In this document: positions 10,467-21,400 of the stretch, one piece after another | Layout of the letters: each line of letters begins with the position of its first letter | Numbering within the stretch: the stretch's first letter is position 1 | Assembly (NCBI GenBank): GCA_027604705.1 | Contig: JADHYV010000140.1 | Location: forward strand, 1 to 26,443 | DNA from: Allomyces arbusculus | Taxonomy: Eukaryota > Blastocladiomycota > Blastocladiomycetes > Blastocladiales > Blastocladiaceae | DNA: 26,443 bases | Direction of reading: 5' to 3' | Program-made: the position numbers and the translations under genes | The notes under the pieces: generated by a model | Database searches by the model: none | Told to the model about the DNA's origin: nothing | Seen by the model: only the letters and a program-made list of their open reading frames with translations

Positions 10467-12156
10467 ATGAGTGTCGCCCGCTCCATTCTCGCGGTCCGTG
10501 CGCCAGTTTCCCAGTTATGATCCTCCTCCATCACGCTGATCCATCCCTCTCAATAGACGCGTACCGCGCTGCACGCTGGTCGACTGACCCCACACGCCGT
10601 CATCGACTCCGCCCTCACCGCCATCTCGCAACACAACCCGACCTGCAACGCCCTCGTCCACGTCGCGTCCGAATCGCACCTTCTCTCCCAGGCCGCCGAG
10701 GCCACGGAACGGTACCGCTCCGGCACGCCACGCGCGCTCGAGGGCATCCCGGTCGCGATCAAGGACAACTTCGTGACGTCCGACATGCCCACGACGTGCG
10801 CGTCGGCCGTGCTTGGAGGCTACTGCTCGCCGTTTGACGCGACGGCCGTGCGGCTGTTGCGCGAGGCAGGTGCGATTGTCGTCGGGAAAGCCAACATGGA
10901 CGAGTTTGGGATGGGCTCGTTCAATACGAATTCGGCCCATGGCGCGGTCGTGCAGCCAGGTGGCGAGGGGAGGGTGGCCGGTGGGTCGTCGGGTGGATCG
11001 GCGGTGGCGGTCAAGACGGGAATGGCGCTCGCGTACGTTTCTGTGGTGTTTCTCCACCAGTCCAATTCTCCGTACACGCATCTCACTCTCGATTTATTCG
11101 ATAGTGCGATTGGCTCTGACACCGGCGGGTCCGTGCGTCTCCCTGCGGCCTACTGCGGCGTCGTTGGCCTGAAACCGTCCTACGGATCGATTTCGCGGTT
11201 TGGTCTTGTCCCGTACGCCAACTCGCTCGATACCGTCGGCGTTCTCGCCAATAATGTCGCTGACGCGGCGCTCCTGCATGGTACCCCCGACCCTCGACCC
11301 TCCCCACCCTCCCCACCCCAGCCGCACTCACCTCACTCTTTTTTTTTTCTTCTAGATATCCTCTCCCACCCGGACCCGAACGACATGACCTGCCTCCCCG
11401 CCCCTCCCACCACCAAACGCAACCCGAGACGACCACTGACCATTGGCGTCCCCGCCGAATACAACCAGGCGCAACTCGATCCGGCCGTGCGTGAGACATG
11501 GTCCCGCGCGCTGACGGCCTTTGAAGCCGCGGGTGCAGACGTCGTGCCTGTGCACTTACCCAGCACGGTGCCCGCGCTCGCGGCGTACTACGTCCTGGCG
11601 CCTGCCGAGGCTGCATCGAATCTGGCCAAGTACGATGGCGTGCGGTACGGGAAGGCGCGGGATGCGTTTGGGGACGAGGTGGTTCGACGCGTGCTGGTCG
11701 GGACGTTTGCGTTGTCGGCTGGGTACGTGTTTCGCGTTTTTTGATCCGGGGTGTGCGAGATGGATGACTGACGAACTGGAATGTAGCGCGCACGAATCAT
11801 ACTACGTCCACGCGCAACGTCTGCGGCGGCAAGTTGTCGACGAGTTCCAGGCCGCGTTCACGGACGTCGATGCGATGGTGTGTCCCGCCGCACTCACGGC
11901 GCAGGCGCCGACGCTGGACGAGATCAAGCACCCGAAATCCGGAGACTCGGCGTACGTGACGGACGTGTTCACCGTGCCCGCCAGTCTGGCCGGGTTGCCG
12001 GCGGTCGTGGTCCCGGCATGGGACGGCGTCGGGCTGCAGGTGTTGGGCAAGTGGGGCGATGCGGCGATGGTATTGGACGTCGCGGAGCGGTTGGAGAGGA
12101 TGGTGGTGATGGGAGACGACGGCGCGGTGGATGGCGAAGGGTGGGCCGAGTTTTAG
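10467..12156 (+). CDS. GatA: Glutamyl-tRNA(Gln) amidotransferase subunit A, mitochondrial (amidase-signature family)
   Basis: GatA is the glutaminase subunit of the GatCAB/GatFAB complex. It releases ammonia from glutamine so that Glu-tRNA(Gln) becomes Gln-tRNA(Gln) in mitochondria. Proposed exons are 10467-10493, 10557-11032, 11105-11280, 11356-11722 and 11787-12156, giving 471 residues, normal for the family. The amidase Ser-cisSer-Lys triad is complete: Lys78 in VAIKDN, Ser153 in GGSSGGS and Ser177 in GSDTGGSVR, each one residue before the positions known in bacterial GatA. Other family blocks are GKANMDEFGMGS, YCGVVGLKPSYG, VRRVLVGTFALSAG, HESYYVHAQRLR and DVFTVPASLAGLPA. The tiny first exon (nine residues, MSVARSILA) is the least certain part; its donor is GTCCGT. 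The second intron (72 nt) is free of stops and in frame. A mitochondrial location is inferred from the family; the short basic N-terminus is compatible with it. Confidence 0.93.
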
Positions 12157-12285
12157 AGAGCGTCCGGTTTTGGTTGAGCGGAGCGTACAGACGTACATTG
12201 GAAAGGAACAGAATCATATTGACTGTTCTGCACTCGCGCCGCCACGCCCACACCAAGCACGGTTCAACTCGAAGCACTCCACCCA

Positions 12286-15200
12286 TCACGCACCCTCTGC
12301 ATCTACATCGCGCCACGCCTCGTCATCATGCACGTCCGGCAACCCCGGCACCAATGAGCGCGCCGCGGCCATCCGCTCCGCCAACACCGCGCGCCGGCGG
12401 CGCACGATCATATCCAGCACTTTCGCGCGCGCTGCTTCGCTCAACGCCTCGAGCCGCCACATGCCCCGGGTCCCGTCCACGTCGGCAAGCATTGTCGCGA
12501 GCGACGGCACGGTATCAGTGCCCCGCGCCGCCGGGGGCGGCGGTGGGGGCGGTGGGAGCGACGCGGTCGCGGTCGCGGCGAGTGGAGACGAGAAAACCCG
12601 TACGGGCGACGGCGGCGACGAGAGCTTGGCGACGCCAGTCGGACGCAGGATGCGCCGCTGCGGACGCGCTGGGGCAGGTGGCGCCGGTGGTGGCGGTGGT
12701 GGGATGATCTCGTCGGGGGAAAGCGGCAGGAGGTCGTCGTCGTCCAAGTTCATGACCCAATCGCGCGGGGACGGCGCCCTCGCGGGCACTGGCACAGGTG
12801 GTGGCGGTGGCGGGATCTCCTCATCGGGAAACAGTGGTGGGAGGTCCTCCATCTCAATGTCTTGCGGCGACGGTGCCCTGCGCGCAACCAGTTCCGGCAC
12901 CGGTGGTGAGGACGGCGGAAAGAGTGAAGCGGCCAGGAACGGCGACGACGACGGCGACGGGATGCCTTCATTCTCGAAATCGCTCGAGACCAAGTCGACA
13001 ACTGGCACGTAATCGCGCGGCGTCTGCGTCTGTGTCGGCGGTTGGGACGCCGCCCACGGTCCCGTCGATGGAGGCGACGAGACAAACGGCGCTGACGACA
13101 CGACGCGCGCGGATGTGGCCGGGGACGACACAGACGACACGGGCGACGAGAGCGTCGTCGGGACGACCGGAGGTGGCGGGGGAAGCTTCGCACCGCGCGT
13201 GGACCGGAACTCGAGCGTCGACGGCTGCTGCATCTGCGTCGGCCGCGCCACTTCCTGCTGCTGCTGCTGCCGTTCCTGCGCAAGCCGGCGCGCGGCGGTG
13301 ACAGGCGGGGGCGTAGCGAAATCCGAATCGGTCGACCAGTCGAGCTCGAGCGGCTCGTTCAACCAGTCGGTTTCGCTGCCTGAGGCCCCTGCCGGCGCCG
13401 GCGGCTGTTGTGTCGACGCCGTGGTCTGCGCTTGCGCAACACCGGGTCGCTGGCTCGCACTCGCGGTTGCCCACGACGGAACTGGCGGCGGCATTGGCAC
13501 TGGATGGCTCGTTTCCGGGAGCCCGCGCTTGCAGCACATGTGCGCGCACTTGGCCTTATCCTTGCACTTGTGCGCGCACGCCTTGTTTTGGTCCTTGGCC
13601 GCACGCTTGCGCGCGGGCTTGTCTCCGGCAGCAGCCGCGGCGGCGGCGGCGGGGACCGGCCATGATGAGGGTGCCGTCGTCGTCGTCGTCGATGGCAGCG
13701 GTGGACGCCACGCGTCGATTCCCGATGACGGTGGACCAGGTTGCTGCGTCGCCTGCGACATCGCTTGCAGCGGCGTTGGCGGCGGCAGGCCCACGACTGC
13801 GGGGGTCGCAGGCATGGGCACAGGAAACGCGGAGGGCGGCGCGAACGCGTCGTCCGGGAACGTCCACTCGTTGGATTTCGCGACCTGCGCGTGCTCGATA
13901 TCCACGGTCAAGTGCACGTCGAGCCCGACGAAATCCTCGACCATGACCGAGACCATCAGTTTCGGCGCGCCCGGCGGTAACACCACAACTTTCCCGCCAC
14001 TGCGCACGAGCTGCGCAACGGGCACGCGGTGCCAGGCCACCAACTGCCTATTGTCGTCCTCGACAAGCACAGCGACAGTGACCGCGGCGCCCTTGACGTG
14101 CGTCGTGCACCGGTTCGCGGGATTCGCGACCCTTACCGTCACCTCCGTCCCACTCGGCCGGCCAAACGCAACGCTCGCATCGACCCTCGGCATCCGCTCG
14201 ACCGCGTCGAGGATCTGCGTCCCGAACGGCGGGTGCCGGTGCGCGACCTGCTCGATCTTCCACGGTGCGCACGCGCGCAAGTCGTTCAACGAGGTCACTC
14301 CAGCACTCGCTAAACCCGCCGTGATCGCCGGCCCGATCCGATCAATCTGCCGCAACGGCCTCGGCGAATCAAACCACACCCGTGCGCGACATGCCTGGTG
14401 CACAGCGACGGCCGCGCGCAACGCCCGCGCGTCACGTCGCGTCGCGTGAATGTCGGCGAGCGCGCGCAAGACGCGGAACGCGTGCTGCCAAATCAAGCCC
14501 GACTCGATGGTCAGGAGCATCCGCAATCGGTCGGCGTGCGGCGCGAGCGGGCCGGCCGCGGGCGCCGCAGCGGTCGTGCCGGACAACACGCCCTGGATGA
14601 TCAAAAATACTTTCTCGGCGGGGGTCTTAACCTTGGCCGTGGGTGTGCCCGATCCGGGGGCGCCTGCGGCGAGACCCGTCGCGGGTGGCAGCGGGAACCG
14701 TGTTTCGGGTGCGCCGTTGAGGGCCTGGAGCGGCGCGCGGTCGCCGGCGTGCACGTAGAGCGACGCAAACTCCTCGGCCTGCGCGAGTTCGAATAGCTGC
14801 TGCGGGATCGACGGGCCGGTCGCGAGGAGCCGCAGCATCGTCTTGAGCGACAGGTAGTAACGCGCCATGATCAGGCCAAACTCGGTGCACGCGAGCGGCG
14901 CGTGCGGGCTCCACAGCGCCGGCGGTGGAGCGGGCGCTGCCGCCGCCGTTGCCGACAGAGCCGGATCCTGAACGCGATCGCGGTCCGTGGGCCGCACGAC
15001 TAAGAACCCGTCCCCCACGAGCCCGGCGACGCACCGGTGCACGAGGTCCGGCAACTCGTCGGCGGTCATCCCGTAATACTGCGGCCGTCGCTGCAGGCGC
15101 ACGTAGAGGAACGTGTTGCGCAACCACTCGACGGCGTCATTGGTCGTGGCCACGGACCCAAGCGCAATTTCGGCATTCAAGTGCTCGGCCAAGTTCTGGT

Positions 15201-17743
15201 GCAAACTCGACTCGATCACGTCCTGGCCCTGGATTATCGTCTGGTACCGCTGCGCCTTGCCGGCCTCGGTCATGACAATGGCCTTCCCTTGGGAGTCAAA
15301 CTGCGGGCGTCCGGCGCGGCCCATCATTTGCAGGATCTCGAGGTCCGAGTAGTCGCGCGCGCCGCCGGCGGTCGCGTCCCACCCGGACGTGCCCTTGACG
15401 ATCACGCAAAACGCCGGCAAGTTGATGCCGACCGCGAGTGTGGTCGTCGTGCACAGCACGAGCAAGTGGCCGTGCAGGAACAGCTGCTCGAGCGCGCGTC
15501 GGTCGGCCATATCGAGCCCAGCATGATGGAACGCGACACCGTGCGGGACGAGCGCCTTGAGATCCGCCGCCTTGCACTGCGGCGCCGCCGCCACCAGCGC
15601 ATTCCGCTGGTCGATTCTCGTCACGTACGGATGGTAGGCCCCCGCGGGCGTCGCCGCAGGCCCACGCAACTCATCGACCAAGTGCTTGGCAGTGGCCTCG
15701 GCGGCTTTCCGCGAATTACAGAAAATCAGGACAGGTTTATGCCGCGCATGGTCGCGAATCAGGCCCGGGATATGGTGACTCAGTGATTTTTCAAACTGCC
15801 ACGCGTTCTTGCCGTGCGTCGCATACCCGACGACGACGCGGTCGAGCTGCACCGGGCGGTACTCGTCGCCAAACACTTTTGCATCAGCGCGCAGCCACTC
15901 GGCCACGTCGGCCACGTTCGGGAACGTGGCCGAAAGCGCGAGAATGCGCAGTGCGAGTGCTTGGTTCTGGTGCGCGACGCGCATCCGCGTCAGGATCGCC
16001 TCGAGCGTCGACCCGCGCCGCTCGCTGAGCAGATGCACTTCGTCGACGAGCACGAGGCGCACGTTAGCGATTTCCCCACCGGCGCCGCCGCTGCTGCCGC
16101 GACGCGTCAGTGAGTCCCATTTCTCGGGCGTGGTCACGACGAGCGGCGCCGTGAGCGCGGCCGACGACGCGAGCCAGTCTGAGTCGCCCGTCAGTTCCTG
16201 CACCTTGATCCCGAGCGAGTGCAGCTTGCGGTGCCAGTCGGCGGCGCGTTCCGTGCACAGCGCCTTGGTCGGGGCCAGGTAGACGGCCCGCGCATGAGGG
16301 TCCATGGCGGCCCATTGGTGGATGAGCGCGAGTTCCATGAGGACCGTTTTGCCGGACCCGGTCGGCGAGGAGACGACGAGGGAGCGGTTGCTGGACATGA
16401 TCTGCACGAACGCATGAGCGAGACGTATGGGTGAGTCTGGTAGTCAGGGGGATCTGGGGAGCACATAAGAGGGAGCATACCGCGTCAAAGCACGCGGTCT
16501 GCATGAAGTTGAAGCTCGGGAACGAGAACATGGACCTAAACCGCAGCGCTAAAGCAATACCGTGGGCATCATCTTGGCCGAGTTGACAAAAAAAAAGGAG
16601 AGCAGACGACGTACGAATTTCTGAGACCATCTTGACGGGCCGCCCGAGACTGTTGGCCGGGACCAGCTGCGACGCGACATGCGCGGGTGGTGGTCGCGCA
16701 GTCGGCTGATATTGCTGCGACAGCCACGCAGGCATCGCGTTCGCGGGCTGCGACGCCGGTTGTGCGGCCGCGACGCCGTGGCCCGTGCCCGGTCCCCATT
16801 GCTGCTGCGACTGTTGAGAAGAGGGCGGTCCCGCGAAGCCAATGATGGGCGGTGGTAGTGCCGCGGCGGGTGGGGGAGGTGGTTGCGGCGGCGCAGCGAA
16901 ATGGGCCACTGAGGGCCAAGTGGGCGCGGCAGTGGCATGTGTCGGACCGTGGGGCACCGATTGCGGCCCGGCGACGGGAACAGTGGCAGGGATTGGAGTC
17001 GGAACAGGAGGAACAGCGCTTTGCTGCTGAAACTGCCACTGTCCATCGTCGAGCTCCTGTTCAAACTGGTCCAGCAGCGCATCGAGGTCCTTGTCGTCGC
17101 GGTGTGTCATGCCCGCATCCACTGCGGCCGCCGGTTGAGTCGGCCACGTCGTCGTCACAGCCTGCGACGCAGTCCACGGCGTGGTCGCGTGGTCCGCCGG
17201 CTGCTGCCCCGTCGCGTTCCACACTGCAGAACTCGGACCAAACACTTCCACCCGCACCCCCGCCGCCGGAGTCGCGACGTGCGAGGGCGTCGCCACTGGG
17301 GTCGCGAACCGGAACGGTGCGCGCGGCGGGGACACATGGTTCGGCGCGGCCACCGCCGCGGCGCGCGACGAGTACGACGCTGAGGGTGTCGCGTACGGGT
17401 GGAACCGTGCCGATTCACTGCCATTTCCGCGCGGCGCGACTGGGGACACCTGCACGGCGGGCGCGGTAAAGTAGGCCGACCGGTGCGTTGGCGCGAGAGT
17501 CTCAGATCGGTGCAAGACGAGCCGGTTCACGCCTGGTGGAGTTGGTGGAGAAGACGCGGTGGGCAAGTCGGTAGACGTCGCGGTTGCTGCGGTTGCTGCG
17601 GTCGCGGTCGCGCCGGGCCGGCGCGGCCAAATGGGCGCACGTTGCGGCAGAGTGGCCGTGGTGGACGTGGTATTGGGCGCGTTGGGGCCGCCACTGCCGC
17701 CGGGTAGGCGGCCCGCGTCGAGGCGGAAGATAAAGTCGCCCAT
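12286..17743 (-). CDS. HFM1: HFM1/MER3-type meiotic DNA helicase with long disordered N- and C-terminal extensions
   Basis: Proposed exons on the minus strand are 17743-16615, 16548-16481 and 16401-12286, giving 1770 residues. HFM1/MER3 unwinds DNA during meiotic recombination and promotes crossovers. The Ski2-like core starts with VSEIP.LRFRSMFSFPSFNFMQ, continued across two introns to Walker A SSPTGSGKT (410-418). DEVH is at 519-522, then SATFPN, FCNSRKAAEAT and QMMGRAGRP (757-765). A winged-helix and Sec63-type domain spans about 910-1230. A Cys/His cluster at 1341-1356 (CAHKC...CAHMCC) matches the putative zinc finger of this family. The first 375 residues are rich in Pro, Ala and Gln, with an acidic helix-like patch (DDKDLDALLDQFEQEL). 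The last 410 or so are disordered, with poly-Gln, poly-Pro and a duplicated module. At 1770 residues it is much longer than the human or yeast proteins. The start has A at -3 and G at +4. Confidence 0.94.
12664..12876 (-). repeat. Tandem duplicated acidic/proline module in the HFM1 tail
   Basis: On the minus strand two adjacent units are seen, 12876-12778 (33 residues) and 12777-12664 (38 residues). Each starts APSP(Q/R)D, continues with an acidic stretch, then L(P)PL.PDE.I, a run of six Pro, and ends PAR. The units have diverged in the acidic part (IEMEDLPPLFPDEE versus DDDDLLPLSPDEI), so the duplication is not recent. Confidence 0.8.
12967..13008 (-). other. SUMO-interaction-like motif in the HFM1 tail
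   Basis: The encoded segment is VPVVDLVSSDFENEG: a hydrophobic core (VVDLV) followed at once by Ser, Asp and Glu. This is the layout of a SUMO-interacting motif with a phospho/acidic flank. It sits in a disordered region, where such short motifs usually work. This is a motif match by eye only; short motifs like this also arise by chance. Confidence 0.4.
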
Positions 17744-18423
17744 GGTCGCAAGCGAGCGCGCGCGCGTGTCGGCCGGGTCAACGAGTTCGGGAGCGTGTTC
17801 GTGGCAACGAGGTGCGTGGCGGCCAGGAGAGGGGACGCAGTCGAGTGCGATGAGCGGGCGGCAGGCATCACGACGGCCATCACGGCGGAGCCGCCGGAAT
17901 CGAGTCACTTGCGCGCCCCGAGTCCACCATGCGCACACAACCTGTGCGCAGCCGCTGGCGCGCACTTGGTTCACATCCGTAGGCGGCTACTTGATCGCTT
18001 GCTCGTCGGCACAGACCTTGATCCCCGCTCGGGTCGCATTTAAATCGCGCGCGATCTTGGTGCAGTTGGCCCATGGTGACGTTGCTGCGAGTTGCTCACC
18101 GTGGTCGTGCACCTTGGCCACAAATAATCAACATCGACCATGTCGCCACGAGCAGGAGAAGGGCCTCGGGTTGGTGTGACGTGGACCTGGCGTCTCATCT
18201 CTGTGAGATGGATCTGGCATGCAAGTCACGCGCACGCAGCCCAGCGGTGAACTGGCGTGGACCTCGGTGCCGTCGAGTCATTCGTTCCCATTCTCGCTCG
18301 CCTCCTCCACCGAACCCGAGCCACCACCGCCCATGTTCGAATCTGTACAGTGTCGCGACGACGACGACTTCCATCAACTTCCCGAGCACCTGGCCCCTGA
18401 CGACTGGCCGCAATTCGATCGCG
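17744..18423. promoter_or_regulatory. Divergent promoter region, HFM1 / SMC6
   Basis: These 680 bases separate the start codons of the meiotic helicase and SMC6. Near the middle, ATTTAAAT (18038-18045) overlaps a perfect 12-base palindrome ATCGCGCGCGAT (18044-18055). The first is TATA-like. The second contains CGCG cores like those bound by E2F/MBF-type cell-cycle factors, though it is not an exact ACGCGT or TTTSGCGC site. A small inverted repeat, CATCTC-TGT-GAGATG, lies at 18196-18210. In-frame ATGs precede the chosen SMC6 start (for example 18208), but the sequence between them looks untranslated. Confidence 0.45.
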
Positions 18424-21400
18424 ATGCCGGCGTCTCAGACCGAGCCGCGTCCCACGCGCAAGCGCCGCCTGCAAGAGGACCCATTCGAGGCCGCCGCGGC
18501 CGAAGTTGCCGCTCGCGCCGCTCCACCACCCCCAGCGCGCCCGCCCGCGCATCCACCGGCACGCGCGCCGCGCAGGCGCGCGGGCACGGCCAGTGGTGGC
18601 ACACGCGCCGCGCGATTGCTCGCCAACCACGATGCGGTCGCGAATGGCGACGACGAGGATCATTTGGCTGTACTTAACGAGTCTCGCTTGGTTACTGGCG
18701 GGCAGTGTCGCAGTGAGAGGCGGTTGCTGATGATGGACCGAATGCGTTGCATGTAGCGCCGCCACCTCGCAGGCGTCATCGAGGAAATCGAGCTGACCAA
18801 TTTCCTCACGCACGCGAGCCTAGTCGTCAAGCTCGGGCCGAAAGTCAACTTTTTGAACGGCGCGAGTACGTCGCTGTCTCCTAGATGAGCGGGGAGACGA
18901 TGATCGGTGCCGTGATGGGACGCTGAACGCTCATCGCACCATCTAGACGGCAGTGGCAAGTCGGCCGTGCTCGCCTCCATCATGATTGCGCTCGGCGCCA
19001 AGGCCAACAACTCGGGCCGCGGCAAGAAGCTCGCACAACTCATCAAGGACGGGAAAAAGTATGCTGTGCTCTCCTCACTCGCTCCTCGGACTACCGCACT
19101 GACCGCGACCCCCCACCCTACAGCGAGTGCAAGGTGAGCGTCAAGCTCGCGAACCGCGGCGCCGACGCCTACCGCCCCGAAATCTTTGGCGACTTCATCC
19201 AAGTGGAGCGGCGCATCACGCGCAACGAGCGCGGATCCGGCGGCGGTTACGCGATCCGCGGCGAGCACGGCAAGGTCTCGGACCGCAAAAAGGACCTCGA
19301 CCTGATCTGCGACCATTTCGGCATCCACGTCGACAATTCGCTCACGTGGCTGACGCAAGACGCGGCGAAAGAGTTTTTGATGAATGTCAAGGACACGGAC
19401 CTGTACGCATTCTTTGCCAAGGGCGCCGACATTGACCAGACGCAGGAAGTATTTCGCACCATGGGCCAGCAACTCGCCGAGTCGGCCGAGCGGCTCAACC
19501 GCATCGAAGAGTCGATGAGCGCGCTCAAGAATAACCGCAACCTGAAAAGGCAACAGATGCAGTATATCCAGCAGGCCGAAGGGTTGCAGCACCAGATCGA
19601 TGCGCTTACGACCGAACTCGAGTGGTGCGATATCGCCGACATGGAGGCGGCGCTGAACAAGCTTCATGCAGATATCCAGGCACACCGCGCGCGGATTGCC
19701 GAGTCCGACGCGCAGCGCGCCACCGCCGAGGCGAAGGTCGCCGATTTCGACCAGCGGCTCGTGGAGCTCGAAACGGCGCAGGCCGAGACGTTTGACCCGG
19801 AGCAGATGCGCACCAAGCAGGGCGAATTTCACACGCTGCAGAAGAAGGTGCGCGACTTGACCAACGAAATCAAGACGATCCAGCGCGACGTGACCGACCT
19901 CGACCGCGAAATCCAAGCGCTGCAGGGCGAGATTGCGCAGGCCAACCGTGCCATATCTGGCGACGCGCAGCAGGCGCGCGCGGCTCGGCTGGCCGAGCTC
20001 GCCGAGGCCAAGGACCAGCTGCAGCAGGGTGAGGCCGAGATTCCGCAGCTGCAGGCGCAGCTCGTGGAAGTGCGCGATAAGCGGCGCGCGCTCGAGGCTG
20101 ACGCACGCGACTTGCACGGCCGCATCGGCCAGATCGAGTCGTATGTACGGCAAAAGGAGGGCAACATTCGGCAACTCGAATACTCACGCAAGGACAAGCT
20201 CAACATTTGGGGCCAGAGCACGGCCCTGGTTTTGCGCGACATTCAGCAGACGCAGTGGCATGATCGCGCACCTCTGGGCCCGCTCGGGTTGCACGTCAAG
20301 CCCAAGCCCGAGTATGCACGAACCTGGATGCACACGCTGCGGTGCATTCTCGGCCGCGACATGTCGAACTTTGCCGTGGCGTCGCACGAGGATCGAAAGC
20401 GACTGCAGGCTATTTTTGATCGCCACCGGCACCGCGCGCAGATCATGGTCGTGCAGAACTGGGACCAGGATATGGACCTGTCGTCGACTTCGCCGGACCC
20501 GCGGTACCTGACGGTGTTCAAGGCGCTCAACTTGGACGCGATTGCTGTGAAAAAGGCGCTGGTCGTGACCAAGAACATTGAGAAGCTCGTGCTCTTTGAC
20601 GACCGCGAGACGGCCGAGCGCGAGACGGCGCGTGGGTTTCCCTACAATGTTGAGAACACCTACATCCCGTCGGGTTTTGCCGTGGGGTCGCGCACGTCCG
20701 ACAAGTCGATTGACGGCCGCGTGCAGTGGAACCAGCCGTTCTGTCCGTTTGGCACCGACACGGGCACCGATCAGTTGCCGAAGCTGCAGGCCGATATCGA
20801 GCGTGGGCAAGCCGACCTCAAGCTGGCGACGGAGCGGTACCATCGCATTGCACAGGAACTGAAAACCGTGACCCCGCAAGCGCAGCCGCTCGAGACGCGC
20901 ATTCGGCACCTGCAGACCGCGCACCGCCGACTGCAGAGCCGGATTCGCACACTCGAAGATGACATTCAGGAGTCTGCGCCCGCCGAGGTGGCCGCGCTCG
21001 AGCGCGAGCTCGCGACGCTCCAGGAACGCAAGCACACGCTGACCGCACAGCAGCCGACGTTGCGGCAGCAGCTGCAGGACGCGCAGCGCGACGCCATGGC
21101 CGTGAACAATGACCTCAAGGCGATGCGTGCAATGCAGACAGAGGCCGAGACGGTGCGGACCGAGCGGAACGCGCAGCGCGAGCATTTACAACGGCAGCGT
21201 GTCCGCGCGCTGGCCCACGTCGAGCATTGGATTCGGAAAGCCGACGAGGACCGCACGCTCGTTGCGCAGCGTGAGGCGCAGGCCGCCGAGCAGCAGCGGC
21301 ACATTGACATGGCCCTGCAGCAAATGCCGGGCGAACGGCCGCCGGTGCTGCGCACGCGCGCCGACGTGGACCAAGCCATGGCGTACGCCGAAGCGCGGCG

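Noticed and set aside
18196-18210. Perfect inverted repeat CATCTC-TGT-GAGATG
   Set aside because: Six-base arms arise by chance in a region of this size. No second copy or known site is linked to it, so I do not give it a function.
18660-20174. 504-codon open frame on the minus strand, Leu/Val-rich
   Set aside because: It lies opposite SMC6 exons and runs straight through three SMC6 introns. Its composition is what the complement of GC-rich codons gives. No domain is seen.
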